Origin: Vreelandella alkaliphila | GTDB lineage: Bacteria; Pseudomonadota; Gammaproteobacteria; Pseudomonadales; Halomonadaceae | Direction: 5' to 3' | DNA: 64,000 nucleotides | NCBI RefSeq assembly: GCF_016107625.1 | Contig: NZ_JABASV010000010.1 | Coordinates: forward strand, 62,001 to 126,000 | Notes under the pieces: generated by a model | The model's database searches: none | What the model was told of the DNA's origin: nothing | What the model saw: only the letters and a program-made list of their open reading frames with translations | Position numbers and translations under genes: made by a program | Shown: piece after piece, positions 36,523 through 45,895 of the stretch | Layout of the letters: each line of letters begins with the position of its first letter | Position numbering within the stretch: position 1 is the first letter of the stretch

Positions 36523-36525
36523 CGC

Positions 36526-38211
36526 TTACATCTCCTCTGGGGCGCTGACCCCCATAAGATCAAGGCCGTTGCGAAGCACCTGTTTGGTTGCTAGGCCAAG
36601 AGCTAAGCGTGTGTTACGCAGGGTATCGTCTTCAACCATGACTTTAACGGCGTTGTAGCACGTGTGGAAATCACCTGAAAGATCCAATAGATACTGAGCA
36701 ACCTGCTGGGGCTCGCGATTTTTAGCGGCGTTTTCAACCACTTCTGGGTAGCGTGCCAAGCGATTAAGCACGGCCTTTTCCTGGTCGCTATCGAGCAGTG
36801 CGAGGTTAGCTAGAGCGACGCTGTGGTTGAATGGCTGGTCTGCATCTTCGGCTTTGCGCAGCATGCTGGATACCCGCGCATGGGCGTATTGAATGTAATA
36901 CACCGGGTTATCGTTCGACTGCGAGCGCGCCAAGTCGATATCAAAGGTAAGCTGCGAATCCGCCCGGCGTGCGGCCAGGAAGAAGCGAGTAGCATCACGG
37001 CCAACTTCATCAATTAGGTCGCGCACGGTGACATAGCTGCCAGCACGTTTGGAAAGTTTTACCTCTACGCCTGAGCGGGTCACCATCACCATTTGATGCA
37101 GAACGTAGTCGGGCCAGCCTTTGGGAATGCCGACCTCCAGCGCCTGCAAGCCAGCACGAACACGGGTAACCGTGGAGTGGTGGTCAGCACCTTGCTCATT
37201 AATCACGGTTTTAAAGCCGCGTTGCCACTTATTCAGATGGTAGGCCACATCTGGCAAGAAGTAGGTGTAGCCACCTTCCCGTTTGCGCATCACGCGGTCT
37301 TTGTCATCGCCAAAGTCAGTGGTGCGCAGCCACATGGCACCGTCTTCTTCGTACGTATGGCCATTCGCAACGAGCTTCTCAACGGTTGCGTCTACTTTGC
37401 CGTCTTGATAAAGCGATGACTCAAGGAAGTAGACGTCAAACTCAACGCCAAACGCTTTCAGGTCTAAATCCTGTTCTCGGCGCAGCCAAGCGACAGCGAA
37501 GGCCTGAATGGCATCTAGGTCATTGGCATCTGCTTTAGCGGTGACTTCACGGTCATCGGCTGCCACCGTTCTGCCTGCCATGTAGTCGTTGGCCACATCA
37601 ATGATGTATTCGCCGCGATAGCCGTCTTCTGGCCAACTGGGGTCATCTGGCCCAAGGCCCTTGGCGCGAGCTTGAACAGAAAGCGCCAGATTTTTGATCT
37701 GGGCGCCGGCATCGTTGTAATAAAATTCGCGCGTCACATCGTAGCCGGTGGCTTCTAACAGGCGGCAAATACAGTCGCCTATTGCTGCGCCACGGCCATG
37801 GCCAACATGAAGAGGTCCTGTCGGGTTGGCAGAAACAAACTCCACCTGGACTTTCTCGCCCTTGCCAATCAGGCTGCGGCCAAAAGCATCGCCGCTATCG
37901 AGCACCTGAGCAACAATTTGAGCGGCCGCATCCGTGGCAGCAAAAAAATTAATAAAGCCGGGGCCAGCAATCTCGGTTTTTTGAATTGCATCGCTCGCGG
38001 GGAGGGCGGCGACCAGTAGATCGGCTAGCTCGCGCGGCTTCTTTGCTGCGGGCTTCGCCAGCATAAGCGCTAGGTTGGTGGCGTAGTCGCCGTGCGCTTT
38101 ATCTTTAGTGGGGTCAACTTTAATCGTCGGCTGTAAATCGTCGGGCAGCACGCCTTGGTGCTTAAGCGCGTCAATCGCGCCTTCCAGCAAAGTAACAATT
38201 GTGTCTTTCAT
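36526..38211 (-). CDS. argS: Arginyl-tRNA synthetase
   Basis: A 561-aa class I aminoacyl-tRNA synthetase. N-terminal Arg-tRNA-synt N domain (~1-90), HIGH motif as [12 protein letters not shown] after [10 protein letters not shown] (~125-140), KMSKS-like KLSKRAG (~370), and the DALR anticodon-binding domain at the C-terminus, which ends [10 protein letters not shown] as in the family. Charges tRNA-Arg. Confidence 0.98.
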   Translation of the reverse strand: MKDTIVTLLEGAIDALKHQGVLPDDLQPTIKVDPTKDKAHGDYATNLALMLAKPAAKKPRELADLLVAALPASDAIQKTEIAGPGFINFFAATDAAAQIVAQVLDSGDAFGRSLIGKGEKVQVEFVSANPTGPLHVGHGRGAAIGDCICRLLEATGYDVTREFYYNDAGAQIKNLALSVQARAKGLGPDDPSWPEDGYRGEYIIDVANDYMAGRTVAADDREVTAKADANDLDAIQAFAVAWLRREQDLDLKAFGVEFDVYFLESSLYQDGKVDATVEKLVANGHTYEEDGAMWLRTTDFGDDKDRVMRKREGGYTYFLPDVAYHLNKWQRGFKTVINEQGADHHSTVTRVRAGLQALEVGIPKGWPDYVLHQMVMVTRSGVEVKLSKRAGSYVTVRDLIDEVGRDATRFFLAARRADSQLTFDIDLARSQSNDNPVYYIQYAHARVSSMLRKAEDADQPFNHSVALANLALLDSDQEKAVLNRLARYPEVVENAAKNREPQQVAQYLLDLSGDFHTCYNAVKVMVEDDTLRNTRLALGLATKQVLRNGLDLMGVSAPEEM

Positions 38212-38353
38212 TTAAATATCCGAATGTCGTCAGTGGCGGCGTGTGCATGCGCTCATGTTAGGCAGCGGCAAAGCGGTCATTATCGGCAATTGGCGCGCAG
38301 TTTCAAAGCCGTATTACGTTACAGGGCGAGCCAATGACCCACGATATGTCTAT

Positions 38354-38377
38354 CTCTACGCGAGACTCTACGCGAGA
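38354..38377. repeat. 12-bp perfect tandem repeat over the priA stop codon
   Basis: CTCTACGCGAGA occurs twice in a row (38354-38365 and 38366-38377). The second copy contains the priA stop codon (38368-38370), so a second in-frame stop follows. Confidence 0.85.
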
Positions 38378-40626
38378 GTTTGCGGGTCAATGTCGATTGA
38401 CCATCGGACTTTGCGCGCCTCACGATTGGCTTCTAACCACTGTACCAGCCAGTTAGCAGCGGTATGGCGCTGGCTACGTTTGTCTGCTGCCAGCATGATG
38501 TGCACATGATAACGGTTTTGACGGCGCTCCATGGGAGCTGGGACGGGGCCTAAGCAGCGCACCGGTAGTTTTACCATTGTTAACCATTGTTGAAGTGCTT
38601 GAGCAGCCTGCTGGCCCAAAGCAGTGGCAGCTTCTTCATGAGGGCTTTCAATGCGTAGCAATGCCATAAAACAAAAAGGCGGCAGCATAGCGAGGCGGCG
38701 CTCTTCCAAAAGGCTACGAGCGAGTGCGCCATAACCATGCTCTGCAAGTTGGCCCAAGTGCGGGTCATCTGGGTGCAGCGTTTGTACCAGTACTCGCCCA
38801 GGATGAGCGGCACGTCCTGCGCGACCGGCGACCTGCTCCAGCAACTGCGCGCTGTGTTCCAACGCGCGAAAATCAGCAGCGTAAAGCCCACCGTCGGCAT
38901 TAACGACGACGACCAGCGTGACATGGGGTAGGTGGTGGCCTTTCGCCAGCATCTGGGTACCGACGAGCAAGCATGGCTCGCCTCGCTGGATCTCTTTGAG
39001 TATCTGCTCAAAGCTCTCTTTTTTACGCGTACTGTCGCGGTCAATACGGTGAACGGTGACGTTTGGGAACAATCCCTGCAACGTTTCTTCAGTTCGTTCG
39101 GTACCGCTGCCCAGGGCGCGTAGGTCACCGCTGCCACACTCGGGGCAAGCGTCTGGTAGCGCGCGCCGACTATCGCAATGGTGGCAGGCCAAAAGGGGAG
39201 GCTGGCGGTGTAGCGTCATGCGCGAGTCGCACTGTCCGCACTCGGCGATCCACCCACAGCTATGGCAAGCCAGCGTTGGCGCGAATCCCCGTCGGTTAAT
39301 AAAAACGAGCGCCTGCTTGCCTGACGCTAAGGTGTTTTTGATAGCGGTGATGGCGCCGGGCAGAAGCCCCCCCTGGCGTCGCTGATGACGTAGGTCAATC
39401 AATTCAAGCTTGGCTGGTGGGTGTCGACTGGGACGTTGGGTGAGGCGCAGATGGCGATAGTGGCCGGAAAGTGCTTGCTGCAAACTCTCAAAAGAAGGCG
39501 TGGCGCTGCCTAACAGCAGGGGGATATTGTGGTAATGAGCCCTGGCAACGGCTAAGTCCCGGGCGTGGTAGCGAAGCCCGTCGTGCTGTTTATAGGAGCC
39601 ATCATGCTCTTCGTCGACGATAATGGCCCCTGGGTTTTTGAGTGGCGTAAAAATAGCCGAACGGGTGCCGATAATGACTAGCGCGCGGCCATTGGCAGCG
39701 GCTTCCCATACATCCAGGCGCTCCAGGTCGGTAAGCCCCGAGTGTAGCGCCACTACCGGTACCCTAAAGCGGCTCTTAAAGCGCGCCAGGGTTTGAGGCG
39801 TGAGGCCTATTTCAGGCACCAGTATCAGAGACTGCTTGCCCTTAGCGGCGAGGGCTTCAATTAGCTGAAGATAAATTTCGGTTTTACCGCTTCCGGTCAC
39901 GCCTTCAAGTAAGCAGGGATGGTAGCTTTCGAGCTTTTCATGCAATACGGCAAGTGCCGAGGCCTGCTCTCTGTTCAGCGGCAGTGATGGTGAGGCCAGC
40001 AGGTTGCCGCCAGCGGACGGTGTTGCGGTTAGCGTGGCTTCCTGGGCACGGGCGAAGCCCTTTTTTTGCAAGGCTAGCAGCTGTTCACGGGTGAAACCAT
40101 GAGCAGTGATTGCTCGACCAGCCAGTCCATGTGGATGCTGACGCAGCAGGGCATATAGCTCGGCTTGTTTCGGTGCTCGCTGAAGCGGCAGGTCGTCCCC
40201 AGGTGACAGCGGCAGCCACAGGGTCTGTGTTCGTCCCCCCATCGGATGGCCCTGGCGCAGCCGGGCAGGCATGGCCAGCTGCATCGTGTCGCCTAAGCTG
40301 TGCTGATAATAACGGGCCGCGAAATGGCATAGCCACTGCCAGTCGTTGGGCAGGGGGGCGTCATCGAGCACCTCGCTAATAGCGCGTAGCTTCCCGTGAG
40401 GCAGTTCGCTGCCATTGGCAAGTTCTGCCACCACGCCGACCACTTCTCTGCGGCCAAAGGGAACGCGTACTCTAAGGCCTATCTGCCAGCCACAAGCGGG
40501 TGGTTGGCGTATTGGTAAATAGTCAAATAAACGCCGCAGTGGTGATGGTAGAGCGACTTTTAGCACTTGAAAAGGTGCTGAGGACCCGCCTTGAGGGCGT
40601 GCCTGGTTAGAAACAGAGTCGGACAA
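38368..40626 (-). CDS. priA: Primosomal replication-restart helicase PriA
   Basis: 3'-5' superfamily 2 DNA helicase that reloads replication forks. The start is proposed at TTG 40626 (752 aa, LSDSVSNQARPQ read as Met) with GGAGG four bases upstream. The frame continues to 40770, but that extension covers the rpmE promoter and leader on the other strand. Domains: 3'-DNA-binding domain (FQVLKVALPSPLRRLFDYLP), Walker A VTGSGKTEIYLQL, DEEH box with SYKQHDGLRYHARDLA, and the zinc region CHSCGWIAECGQCDSRMTLH, CHHCDSRRALPDACPECGSG. A normal PriA. Confidence 0.95.
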   Translation of the reverse strand: MSDSVSNQARPQGGSSAPFQVLKVALPSPLRRLFDYLPIRQPPACGWQIGLRVRVPFGRREVVGVVAELANGSELPHGKLRAISEVLDDAPLPNDWQWLCHFAARYYQHSLGDTMQLAMPARLRQGHPMGGRTQTLWLPLSPGDDLPLQRAPKQAELYALLRQHPHGLAGRAITAHGFTREQLLALQKKGFARAQEATLTATPSAGGNLLASPSLPLNREQASALAVLHEKLESYHPCLLEGVTGSGKTEIYLQLIEALAAKGKQSLILVPEIGLTPQTLARFKSRFRVPVVALHSGLTDLERLDVWEAAANGRALVIIGTRSAIFTPLKNPGAIIVDEEHDGSYKQHDGLRYHARDLAVARAHYHNIPLLLGSATPSFESLQQALSGHYRHLRLTQRPSRHPPAKLELIDLRHQRRQGGLLPGAITAIKNTLASGKQALVFINRRGFAPTLACHSCGWIAECGQCDSRMTLHRQPPLLACHHCDSRRALPDACPECGSGDLRALGSGTERTEETLQGLFPNVTVHRIDRDSTRKKESFEQILKEIQRGEPCLLVGTQMLAKGHHLPHVTLVVVVNADGGLYAADFRALEHSAQLLEQVAGRAGRAAHPGRVLVQTLHPDDPHLGQLAEHGYGALARSLLEERRLAMLPPFCFMALLRIESPHEEAATALGQQAAQALQQWLTMVKLPVRCLGPVPAPMERRQNRYHVHIMLAADKRSQRHTAANWLVQWLEANREARKVRWSIDIDPQTLA

Positions 40627-40655
40627 TTGGCCTCCGGCGTTTAGTTTGCTAGAAT
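40627..40655 (+). promoter_or_regulatory. Probable sigma-70 promoter of rpmE
   Basis: TTGGCC (40627-40632), 17-nt spacer, TAGAAT (40650-40655) preceded by TGC as an extended -10. It abuts the proposed TTG start of divergent priA. Confidence 0.55.
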
Positions 40656-40771
40656 GCGCGGCCGCTCTGAATCTATAGGATGGAGCGGTTAACCGGTTCG
40701 CAGTTTTTTCAAACCCGTATGCGGTGCCTGGCAACGGATCAGGTGGCGGCATACAGCTCATGAGGCTCAAG

Positions 40772-40987
40772 ATGAAACAAGGTATCCACCCGAATTACAA
40801 CACGGTCACCGCTAGCTGTTCTTGCGGTGCAAGCTTCCAGGTTGGTTCTACCTCTGGTCAGGACTTCTCTCTGGACGTGTGCTCCAACTGCCACCCGTTC
40901 TACACCGGTAAGCAGAAGCAAGCGACCACTGGTGGCCGTGTAGAACGCTTTAACAAGCGTTTCGGCGCTGCCGTTAAGCGCGGCTAA
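40772..40987 (+). CDS. rpmE: 50S ribosomal protein L31 (zinc form)
   Basis: A 71-aa ribosomal protein from ATG 40772 ([16 protein letters not shown]), with TGAGG seven bases upstream. The four zinc cysteines (SCSCG and CSNCHPFY) are present, marking the C+ form that is replaced by a zinc-free paralogue under zinc starvation in some bacteria. The C-terminus [16 protein letters not shown] is typical. Single gene with its own promoter and terminator. Confidence 0.98.
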   Translation: MKQGIHPNYNTVTASCSCGASFQVGSTSGQDFSLDVCSNCHPFYTGKQKQATTGGRVERFNKRFGAAVKRG

Positions 40988-41034
40988 TCCTAACGGATTT
41001 GCGCTGCTGCAAACACACAATGTGTTTGTAATAT

Positions 41035-41063
41035 AAGCCCACGCTACGGCGTGGGCTTTTTAT
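41035..41063 (+). terminator. Rho-independent terminator of rpmE
   Basis: AAGCCCACGC (41035-41044), loop TACG, GCGTGGGCTT (41049-41058), then TTTTATT. Confidence 0.92.
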
Positions 41064-41470
41064 TCTCAGAGGCACGCTTTTTCCATTTTCCTTTCCCTTC
41101 CTTACCTGATAGGCCTTCTGAAGGCTTATTTTGCTTAGTAATAATGTATCCATGGATGCGTCTAGCAGATGCTTAAAATAGATACTTGCCCACAGCCGCT
41201 TCTGTAAAGGCAGGCCTGTGGAAAGGTTGGTTTTTTATGGTTTTTAATGGAATTTATTTTCATAAATTCCGTATTGCATCAATAAGCAAACCTTTATGGC
41301 TATCGTACTTATTTATAAGTTGCAGCAAATGGTGTTGAAAAGTTACGAACATGTTGGAAACGGGTTTGAAACAACTGTTTTTCTGCAAAGTTTACTACGT
41401 GCTTGAGGCGCATGGGTTTTTTCTATATTCTGGAGTGACTTTTCTACTTTAGGCTGATTGGACCTTGACC
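41064..41470. other. Long AT-rich leader before malic enzyme gene
   Basis: About 400 bp without an ORF. It contains a perfect 9-bp hairpin GGAATTTAT-TTTC-ATAAATTCC (41249-41270), pyrimidine tracts and several A/T runs, so promoter and regulator sites for the malic-enzyme gene are likely here. No specific box was identified. Confidence 0.45.
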
Positions 41471-42742
41471 ATGATGGATGCAAATAAGCAAGCGGCTTTG
41501 GATTATCACGCTAAACCGATTCCCGGTAAGCTGTCTGTGGAGTTAACCAAACCCACAGCTACCGCGCGTGATCTGGCGCTGGCGTATAGCCCTGGCGTTG
41601 CTGAGCCGGTTCGCGAAATCGCCCGTGAGGCGGAAAACGCGTATCGCTACACTGGTAAAGGGAATCTGGTCGCTGTCATTTCTGACGGAACTGCCATTCT
41701 AGGCCTTGGTAACCTTGGCCCGCTGGCCAGTAAGCCGGTTATGGAAGGTAAGGGCGTACTGTTTAAGTGCTTTGCAGGCATTAACTCAGTCGATATTGAA
41801 GTGGATGCTGAAAGCCCGCAGGCGTTTATCGATACGGTGGCGCGTATTGCGGATACCTGGGGTGGTATTAACCTGGAAGATATCAAAGCCCCCGAATGCT
41901 TTGAAATCGAAAAAGCCTTGATTGATCGCTGCAGTATTCCAGTATTTCACGATGATCAGCATGGTACGGCCATTGTGACCGCTGCCGGTATGCTTAATGC
42001 GCTGGATATTGCCAATAAGCGTATTGAAGATGTGAAGATTGTCTGTATGGGCGCGGGAGCTGCAGCGATTGCCTGCATGCGTTTGCTAGTGTCGTGTGGC
42101 GCTAATAAAAAGAATTTGGTGATGCTTGATCGTCGCGGTGTTATTCACGCTGATCGCGATGGCATTAACGAGTATAAAGCTGAATTCGCCCGCCATACCA
42201 ATATGCGCACGTTAGACGATGCCATCGACGGTGCTGATGTGTTTATTGGTCTTTCAGGCCCGGGGCTGCTTTCTGCCGAGCAAGTGAAAAAAATGGCCGC
42301 AGACCCGGTTATTTTCGCCTGTACTAACCCAGATCCGGAAATTCACCCGGCTGTGGCCCGCGAGGCACGCCCTGATGTGATCATGGCCACCGGCCGTTCG
42401 GACTTCCCGAATCAGGTAAATAACGTATTGGGTTTCCCGTTTATTTTCCGAGGTGCTTTAGATGTTCGGGCGACACGCATTAATGAAGCCATGAAGCTGG
42501 CTGCTGTCCACGCTCTGAAGGATCTAGCCCGAGAGCCGGTACCCCAAGAAGTGTTAGACGCCTACGAGCGCACTGAGATGAGTTTTGGGCGTGAGTACAT
42601 TATCCCGACACCGGTCGATATTCGCCTGCTAGACCGAGTCTCTTCGGCGGTGGCTCAGGCAGCCGTAGACTCAGGTGTGGCGCGTAAGCCTTATCCCGCG
42701 CACTATCCGCTCAAAACTATTAATGACGTTTACGGTGCGTAA
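41471..42742 (+). CDS. maeB: Malic enzyme (decarboxylating malate dehydrogenase)
   Basis: Converts malate to pyruvate plus CO2 with NAD(P)+. 423 aa from ATG 41471 (MMDANKQAALDYHAKP); a TTG at 41465 is possible. Malic N-domain with LALAYSPGVAEPVREIA, catalytic Lys region GGINLEDIKAPECFEIE, metal-binding FHDDQHGTAIV, and the NAD(P) domain with GAGAAAIACMRLLVSCGA. It lacks the C-terminal phosphotransacetylase domain of E. coli MaeB, so it is the short form seen in Pseudomonas. Cofactor preference cannot be told by eye. Confidence 0.93.
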   Translation: MMDANKQAALDYHAKPIPGKLSVELTKPTATARDLALAYSPGVAEPVREIAREAENAYRYTGKGNLVAVISDGTAILGLGNLGPLASKPVMEGKGVLFKCFAGINSVDIEVDAESPQAFIDTVARIADTWGGINLEDIKAPECFEIEKALIDRCSIPVFHDDQHGTAIVTAAGMLNALDIANKRIEDVKIVCMGAGAAAIACMRLLVSCGANKKNLVMLDRRGVIHADRDGINEYKAEFARHTNMRTLDDAIDGADVFIGLSGPGLLSAEQVKKMAADPVIFACTNPDPEIHPAVAREARPDVIMATGRSDFPNQVNNVLGFPFIFRGALDVRATRINEAMKLAAVHALKDLAREPVPQEVLDAYERTEMSFGREYIIPTPVDIRLLDRVSSAVAQAAVDSGVARKPYPAHYPLKTINDVYGA

Positions 42743-42769
42743 ACTTTTTAGCGCACGTTGATGTATCCT

Positions 42770-42801
42770 CCGACGCCCGCTGATAGCGGGCGTCGGTGTT
42801 T
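42770..42801 (+). terminator. Rho-independent terminator of malic enzyme gene
   Basis: A perfect 12-bp stem CCGACGCCCGCT/AGCGGGCGTCGG with loop GAT, followed by TGTTTTT. Confidence 0.92.
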
Positions 42802-42826
42802 TTGCGCACCGGTTGATTGATGCGCT

Positions 42827-43651
42827 TTAGTGTTGTTGCGGGTAGCGCACCAGTCCTTCTTGAGCGGTAGAGGCCACCAAGTGCCCATCGCGTCGGTAAA
42901 TATGACCGCGCGCTAAACCGCGGGCGCCGCCAGCCCAGGGAGAGTCAATCACGTAGAGTAACCAGTCATCCAGGCGGGTATCTTCGTGTAGCCACAGGGC
43001 ATGGTCCAGGCTGGCGATGCGCAGTTTGGGATCGGTAAACTTGATACCGTGGGGAACCAGTCCGGTCGTTAGTAGGTTGAAGTCCGATGCGTAGGAAAGC
43101 AGGTGGCGATGCAGGGCTGGATCATCGGGCAGCGTTCCGCCCGCTAGGCGAAACCATAGGCACTGACCTGCAGGCGATGCATTGTCTGGATTGCCTTTTA
43201 AATGCAGAAACTCGATAGGATGACCTGGGAAACGCGCATGTTTTACATCTCCACTTTCGATTAACGCTTCTGGCCTAGGCACGTGGGGCATGGCGCGCTG
43301 GTGGTTAATGCTCTCTTCGGCGCTTTGAAACGAAGCGCTACAGAAGAAGATCGGGCGCCCTTTTTGAATAGCGGTAACGCGCCGAGTAGTAAAGCTACCA
43401 CCATCGCGAATCGTGTCTACTTGGTAGACGACGGGGCGGTGAGGGTCGCCGGGACGCAGAAAATAGCCATGCTGTGAGTGTGGGCGGCGATCATCGGGCA
43501 CGGTGCGGGCCGCAGCTGCTAATGCTTGGCCTAATACCTGGCCACCGTAGAGTTGTGGGAAGCCGAGGTCTTGGCTTTGGCCACGAAATAGCGTCTCTTC
43601 AAGTGTTTCCAGCTCTAGTAAGCTTACCAGTAACTTCAGCGCATCGTTCAT
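42827..43651 (-). CDS. tesB: Acyl-CoA thioesterase II (TesB)
   Basis: A 274-aa double-hotdog acyl-CoA thioesterase. N-terminal domain FRGQSQDLGFPQLYGGQVLGQ, second domain with catalytic Asp in IASLDHALWLHE and Gln in STAQEGLVR. At the position of the E. coli catalytic Thr, the segment reads DSPWAGGARG, a variation common in family members as I remember. Hydrolyses medium/long acyl-CoA. AAGGAT precedes ATG 43651. Converges with the malic-enzyme gene. Confidence 0.93.
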   Translation of the reverse strand: MNDALKLLVSLLELETLEETLFRGQSQDLGFPQLYGGQVLGQALAAAARTVPDDRRPHSQHGYFLRPGDPHRPVVYQVDTIRDGGSFTTRRVTAIQKGRPIFFCSASFQSAEESINHQRAMPHVPRPEALIESGDVKHARFPGHPIEFLHLKGNPDNASPAGQCLWFRLAGGTLPDDPALHRHLLSYASDFNLLTTGLVPHGIKFTDPKLRIASLDHALWLHEDTRLDDWLLYVIDSPWAGGARGLARGHIYRRDGHLVASTAQEGLVRYPQQH

Positions 43652-43758
43652 TCTCGGTATCCTTAGTGCTGTCCGTTTGGCCGCTAATGTTTGCCAGGGT
43701 ATCTATGCGGCTATGGCACAATTAAAACGATCGTTTTGCTACCTTAGCGGAGTTTGTC

Positions 43759-44214
43759 TTGATACGCAGCGACGAATTTTACATGCACCGAGCGCTTGAC
43801 CAAGCACACCTTGCCTTTAAAGAGGGCGAGGTGCCGGTGGGGGCTGTAGTGGTGGATGCTCTGGGAACTATTATAGGTGCAGGGCGAAACTCACCGGTAG
43901 CTAGTTGCGACCCTAGCGGTCACGCGGAAATTCGCGCGCTGAGAGCAGCGGGACAGCAAGTAGGTAACTATCGCTTAGAGGGCTGCACACTATTTGTAAC
44001 GCTTGAGCCATGCATGATGTGTGCGGGTGCCATGGTCCATGCCCGCTTAACACGCTTGGTGTATGGTGCGGCAGAGCCGCGCACGGGGATGGTCGAATCA
44101 AAAGCCAACTTGCTTGCTCAGCCGTGGTTCAATCATCAAGTAGTCGTCACCAGTGGTGTGCTGGCAGCGCCGGCAAAAAAATTGCTAAAACAGTTTTTTG
44201 CTACGAAACGCTAG
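43759..44214 (+). CDS. tadA: tRNA-specific adenosine deaminase TadA
   Basis: Deaminates A34 of tRNA-Arg(ACG) to inosine. Zinc-deaminase motifs HAEIRAL (His and catalytic Glu) and PCMMCAGAM (two Cys) are seen, with GEVPVGAVVVD before them. The frame begins at TTG 43759 (read MIRSDEFYMHRALDQAH), with GCGGAG seven bases upstream. An ATG at 43783 would remove eight residues of helix 1 that E. coli TadA also has, so the TTG is preferred. 151 aa. Confidence 0.93.
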   Translation: MIRSDEFYMHRALDQAHLAFKEGEVPVGAVVVDALGTIIGAGRNSPVASCDPSGHAEIRALRAAGQQVGNYRLEGCTLFVTLEPCMMCAGAMVHARLTRLVYGAAEPRTGMVESKANLLAQPWFNHQVVVTSGVLAAPAKKLLKQFFATKR

Positions 44215-44263
44215 CCCGCTACTATCGTCAACGAGTGGCGGTATAGAGAGTAGCAACCAATCA

Positions 44264-45730
44264 TTATTCCATGGGTGGAATAATATCAAAGAGTAACAGA
44301 GGCTCATCGCTAACCAGTGTTTGTCCCAACTGGAAAAACTGCTGGCGACTGCGTTCGACGTACTCAATCATCTCGTAGTAGCGGCGAATGTTGCGTACAT
44401 AGATCACAGGCTCACCGCCGCGTGCATAGCCATGGCGAGTTTGGCTGTGCCATTCCCGTTGCTGAAGTAAGGGCAGCGCTGCACGGACATCTTGCCAGCT
44501 GTCTGGGTTGCCGCCGCGCATTTCGGCGATCTTGCGGGCATCGTATAGGTGCCCGAGTCCAACGTTATAGGCTGCCATCGCCATGTAGAGCCGGTCATTG
44601 CCGACAATGCTCTCTGGCAGGCGATCTTTAATACTACGTAAATAGCGGGCGCCACCATCAATGCTCTGGGCAGGATTAGTGCGGTCAGCAATGCCCATCT
44701 CGCTGGCGGTTGGGTTGGTGAGCATCATTAGGCCGCGCACCCCGGTGGGAGACACTGCGTTAGGGTCCCAGTGAGATTCCTGATAGCCCACGGCGGCCAG
44801 CAGTTTCCAATCAAACCCCGTGTCTCGAGCAGCCTTTTTGAAAAGCTCGCTATAGGTTGGCAGGCGTTCATCAAGATGGGCTAAAAACGTGCGTGTTCCC
44901 ACGTACTCCAAATAATCATCATGGCCAAAATAGCGGCTGACGAGCTGCTCCAGCGTGCCACTTTCCTGCAGTTCTTGAAGAAACTGATTGGCAGTTTCCA
45001 ATAGCCCCAGCCCGCGCCCGCTAGGTACCGCCCAGGCTAATGACAGCGGCTCTCCCAAAAAGAAACCGCGCTCGACGTTAGGGAAAAAGAGCCGATTGAG
45101 ACGAAACTGATGATCAAAAATAATTGCGGCATCCAGCGTGCCGTTTTCCACCCGAGCCAGCAGTTCTGCTACTTCAAGCTCGTGAGACTCTTTCCAGCTT
45201 AAACTTGGGTAGTCGCGCTGAAGGGCGAGGAGTGATTGGCTGGTGCCTGCTTCGCTAAGCGTGCCTAATTCCAAACCAACTAAATTTTTTGGCTCGTTTA
45301 TGCCGTTCAAGCCGCGACGATAAACCACCAGTGGCTGCATCTGGATAATTGAGCGGGTGTAAAGAATGCCGGGTGAATCTGGCAGCAAGGGTAGCGCCGC
45401 AGCACCTAGGTCTCCTTGTTCTCGTACGGCAGGCAGCACGCTTTCAGGATGGTGGCTTGCATTAAGATTTAAGCTAACCCCCAAATAGTCAGCAAATCGA
45501 TGCATCAGCTCATATTCAAAGCCAGTGGGGCCTTGGCGGCCTTCATAGTAAGTGGTTGGTGTGTTGCGGGTATGAATAGTAATAAATTCTTTCGCGATGA
45601 TCTGAGCGAGGTGCTCACCTTGCGGTACCGGCGTGGTGGCGCGCGGAATTAACGCTAAGAAAAGCGTAACAATGACTGCAAAATAGGCGCGATAACGCGC
45701 TATAAAATGTCGGCAAATCAACGTCAGCAT
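44264..45730 (-). CDS. mltF: Membrane-bound lytic transglycosylase F
   Basis: A 488-aa peptidoglycan lyase. An N-terminal signal/anchor (~12-32) precedes a periplasmic solute-binding-like domain (~45-290, YYEGRQGPTGFEYELMHRFA) and an SLT domain (~305-440). The SLT domain has the catalytic Glu in AAVGYQESHWDPNAVSPTG and the AMAAYNVGLGHLYDARK motif. Cleaves glycan strands to 1,6-anhydro-muropeptides. Divergent from purL (165-bp gap), the arrangement also known in enterobacteria and pseudomonads. Confidence 0.95.
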   Translation of the reverse strand: MLTLICRHFIARYRAYFAVIVTLFLALIPRATTPVPQGEHLAQIIAKEFITIHTRNTPTTYYEGRQGPTGFEYELMHRFADYLGVSLNLNASHHPESVLPAVREQGDLGAAALPLLPDSPGILYTRSIIQMQPLVVYRRGLNGINEPKNLVGLELGTLSEAGTSQSLLALQRDYPSLSWKESHELEVAELLARVENGTLDAAIIFDHQFRLNRLFFPNVERGFFLGEPLSLAWAVPSGRGLGLLETANQFLQELQESGTLEQLVSRYFGHDDYLEYVGTRTFLAHLDERLPTYSELFKKAARDTGFDWKLLAAVGYQESHWDPNAVSPTGVRGLMMLTNPTASEMGIADRTNPAQSIDGGARYLRSIKDRLPESIVGNDRLYMAMAAYNVGLGHLYDARKIAEMRGGNPDSWQDVRAALPLLQQREWHSQTRHGYARGGEPVIYVRNIRRYYEMIEYVERSRQQFFQLGQTLVSDEPLLLFDIIPPME

Positions 45731-45895
45731 GGCGTCTTGTCGGCATGAAACAAGCTGCCACGATACCCAGCCTGAGAGATGCTGTCACCTTGTTGATTTC
45801 GTGTGGCCGCCGCTTTCCAGTATCATAGTGAGATTGCCGCGCTGCGGCCCACTGATTTCCCGCACGAACTCTTCCTGCTTTAGAGGCTCCCAGAT

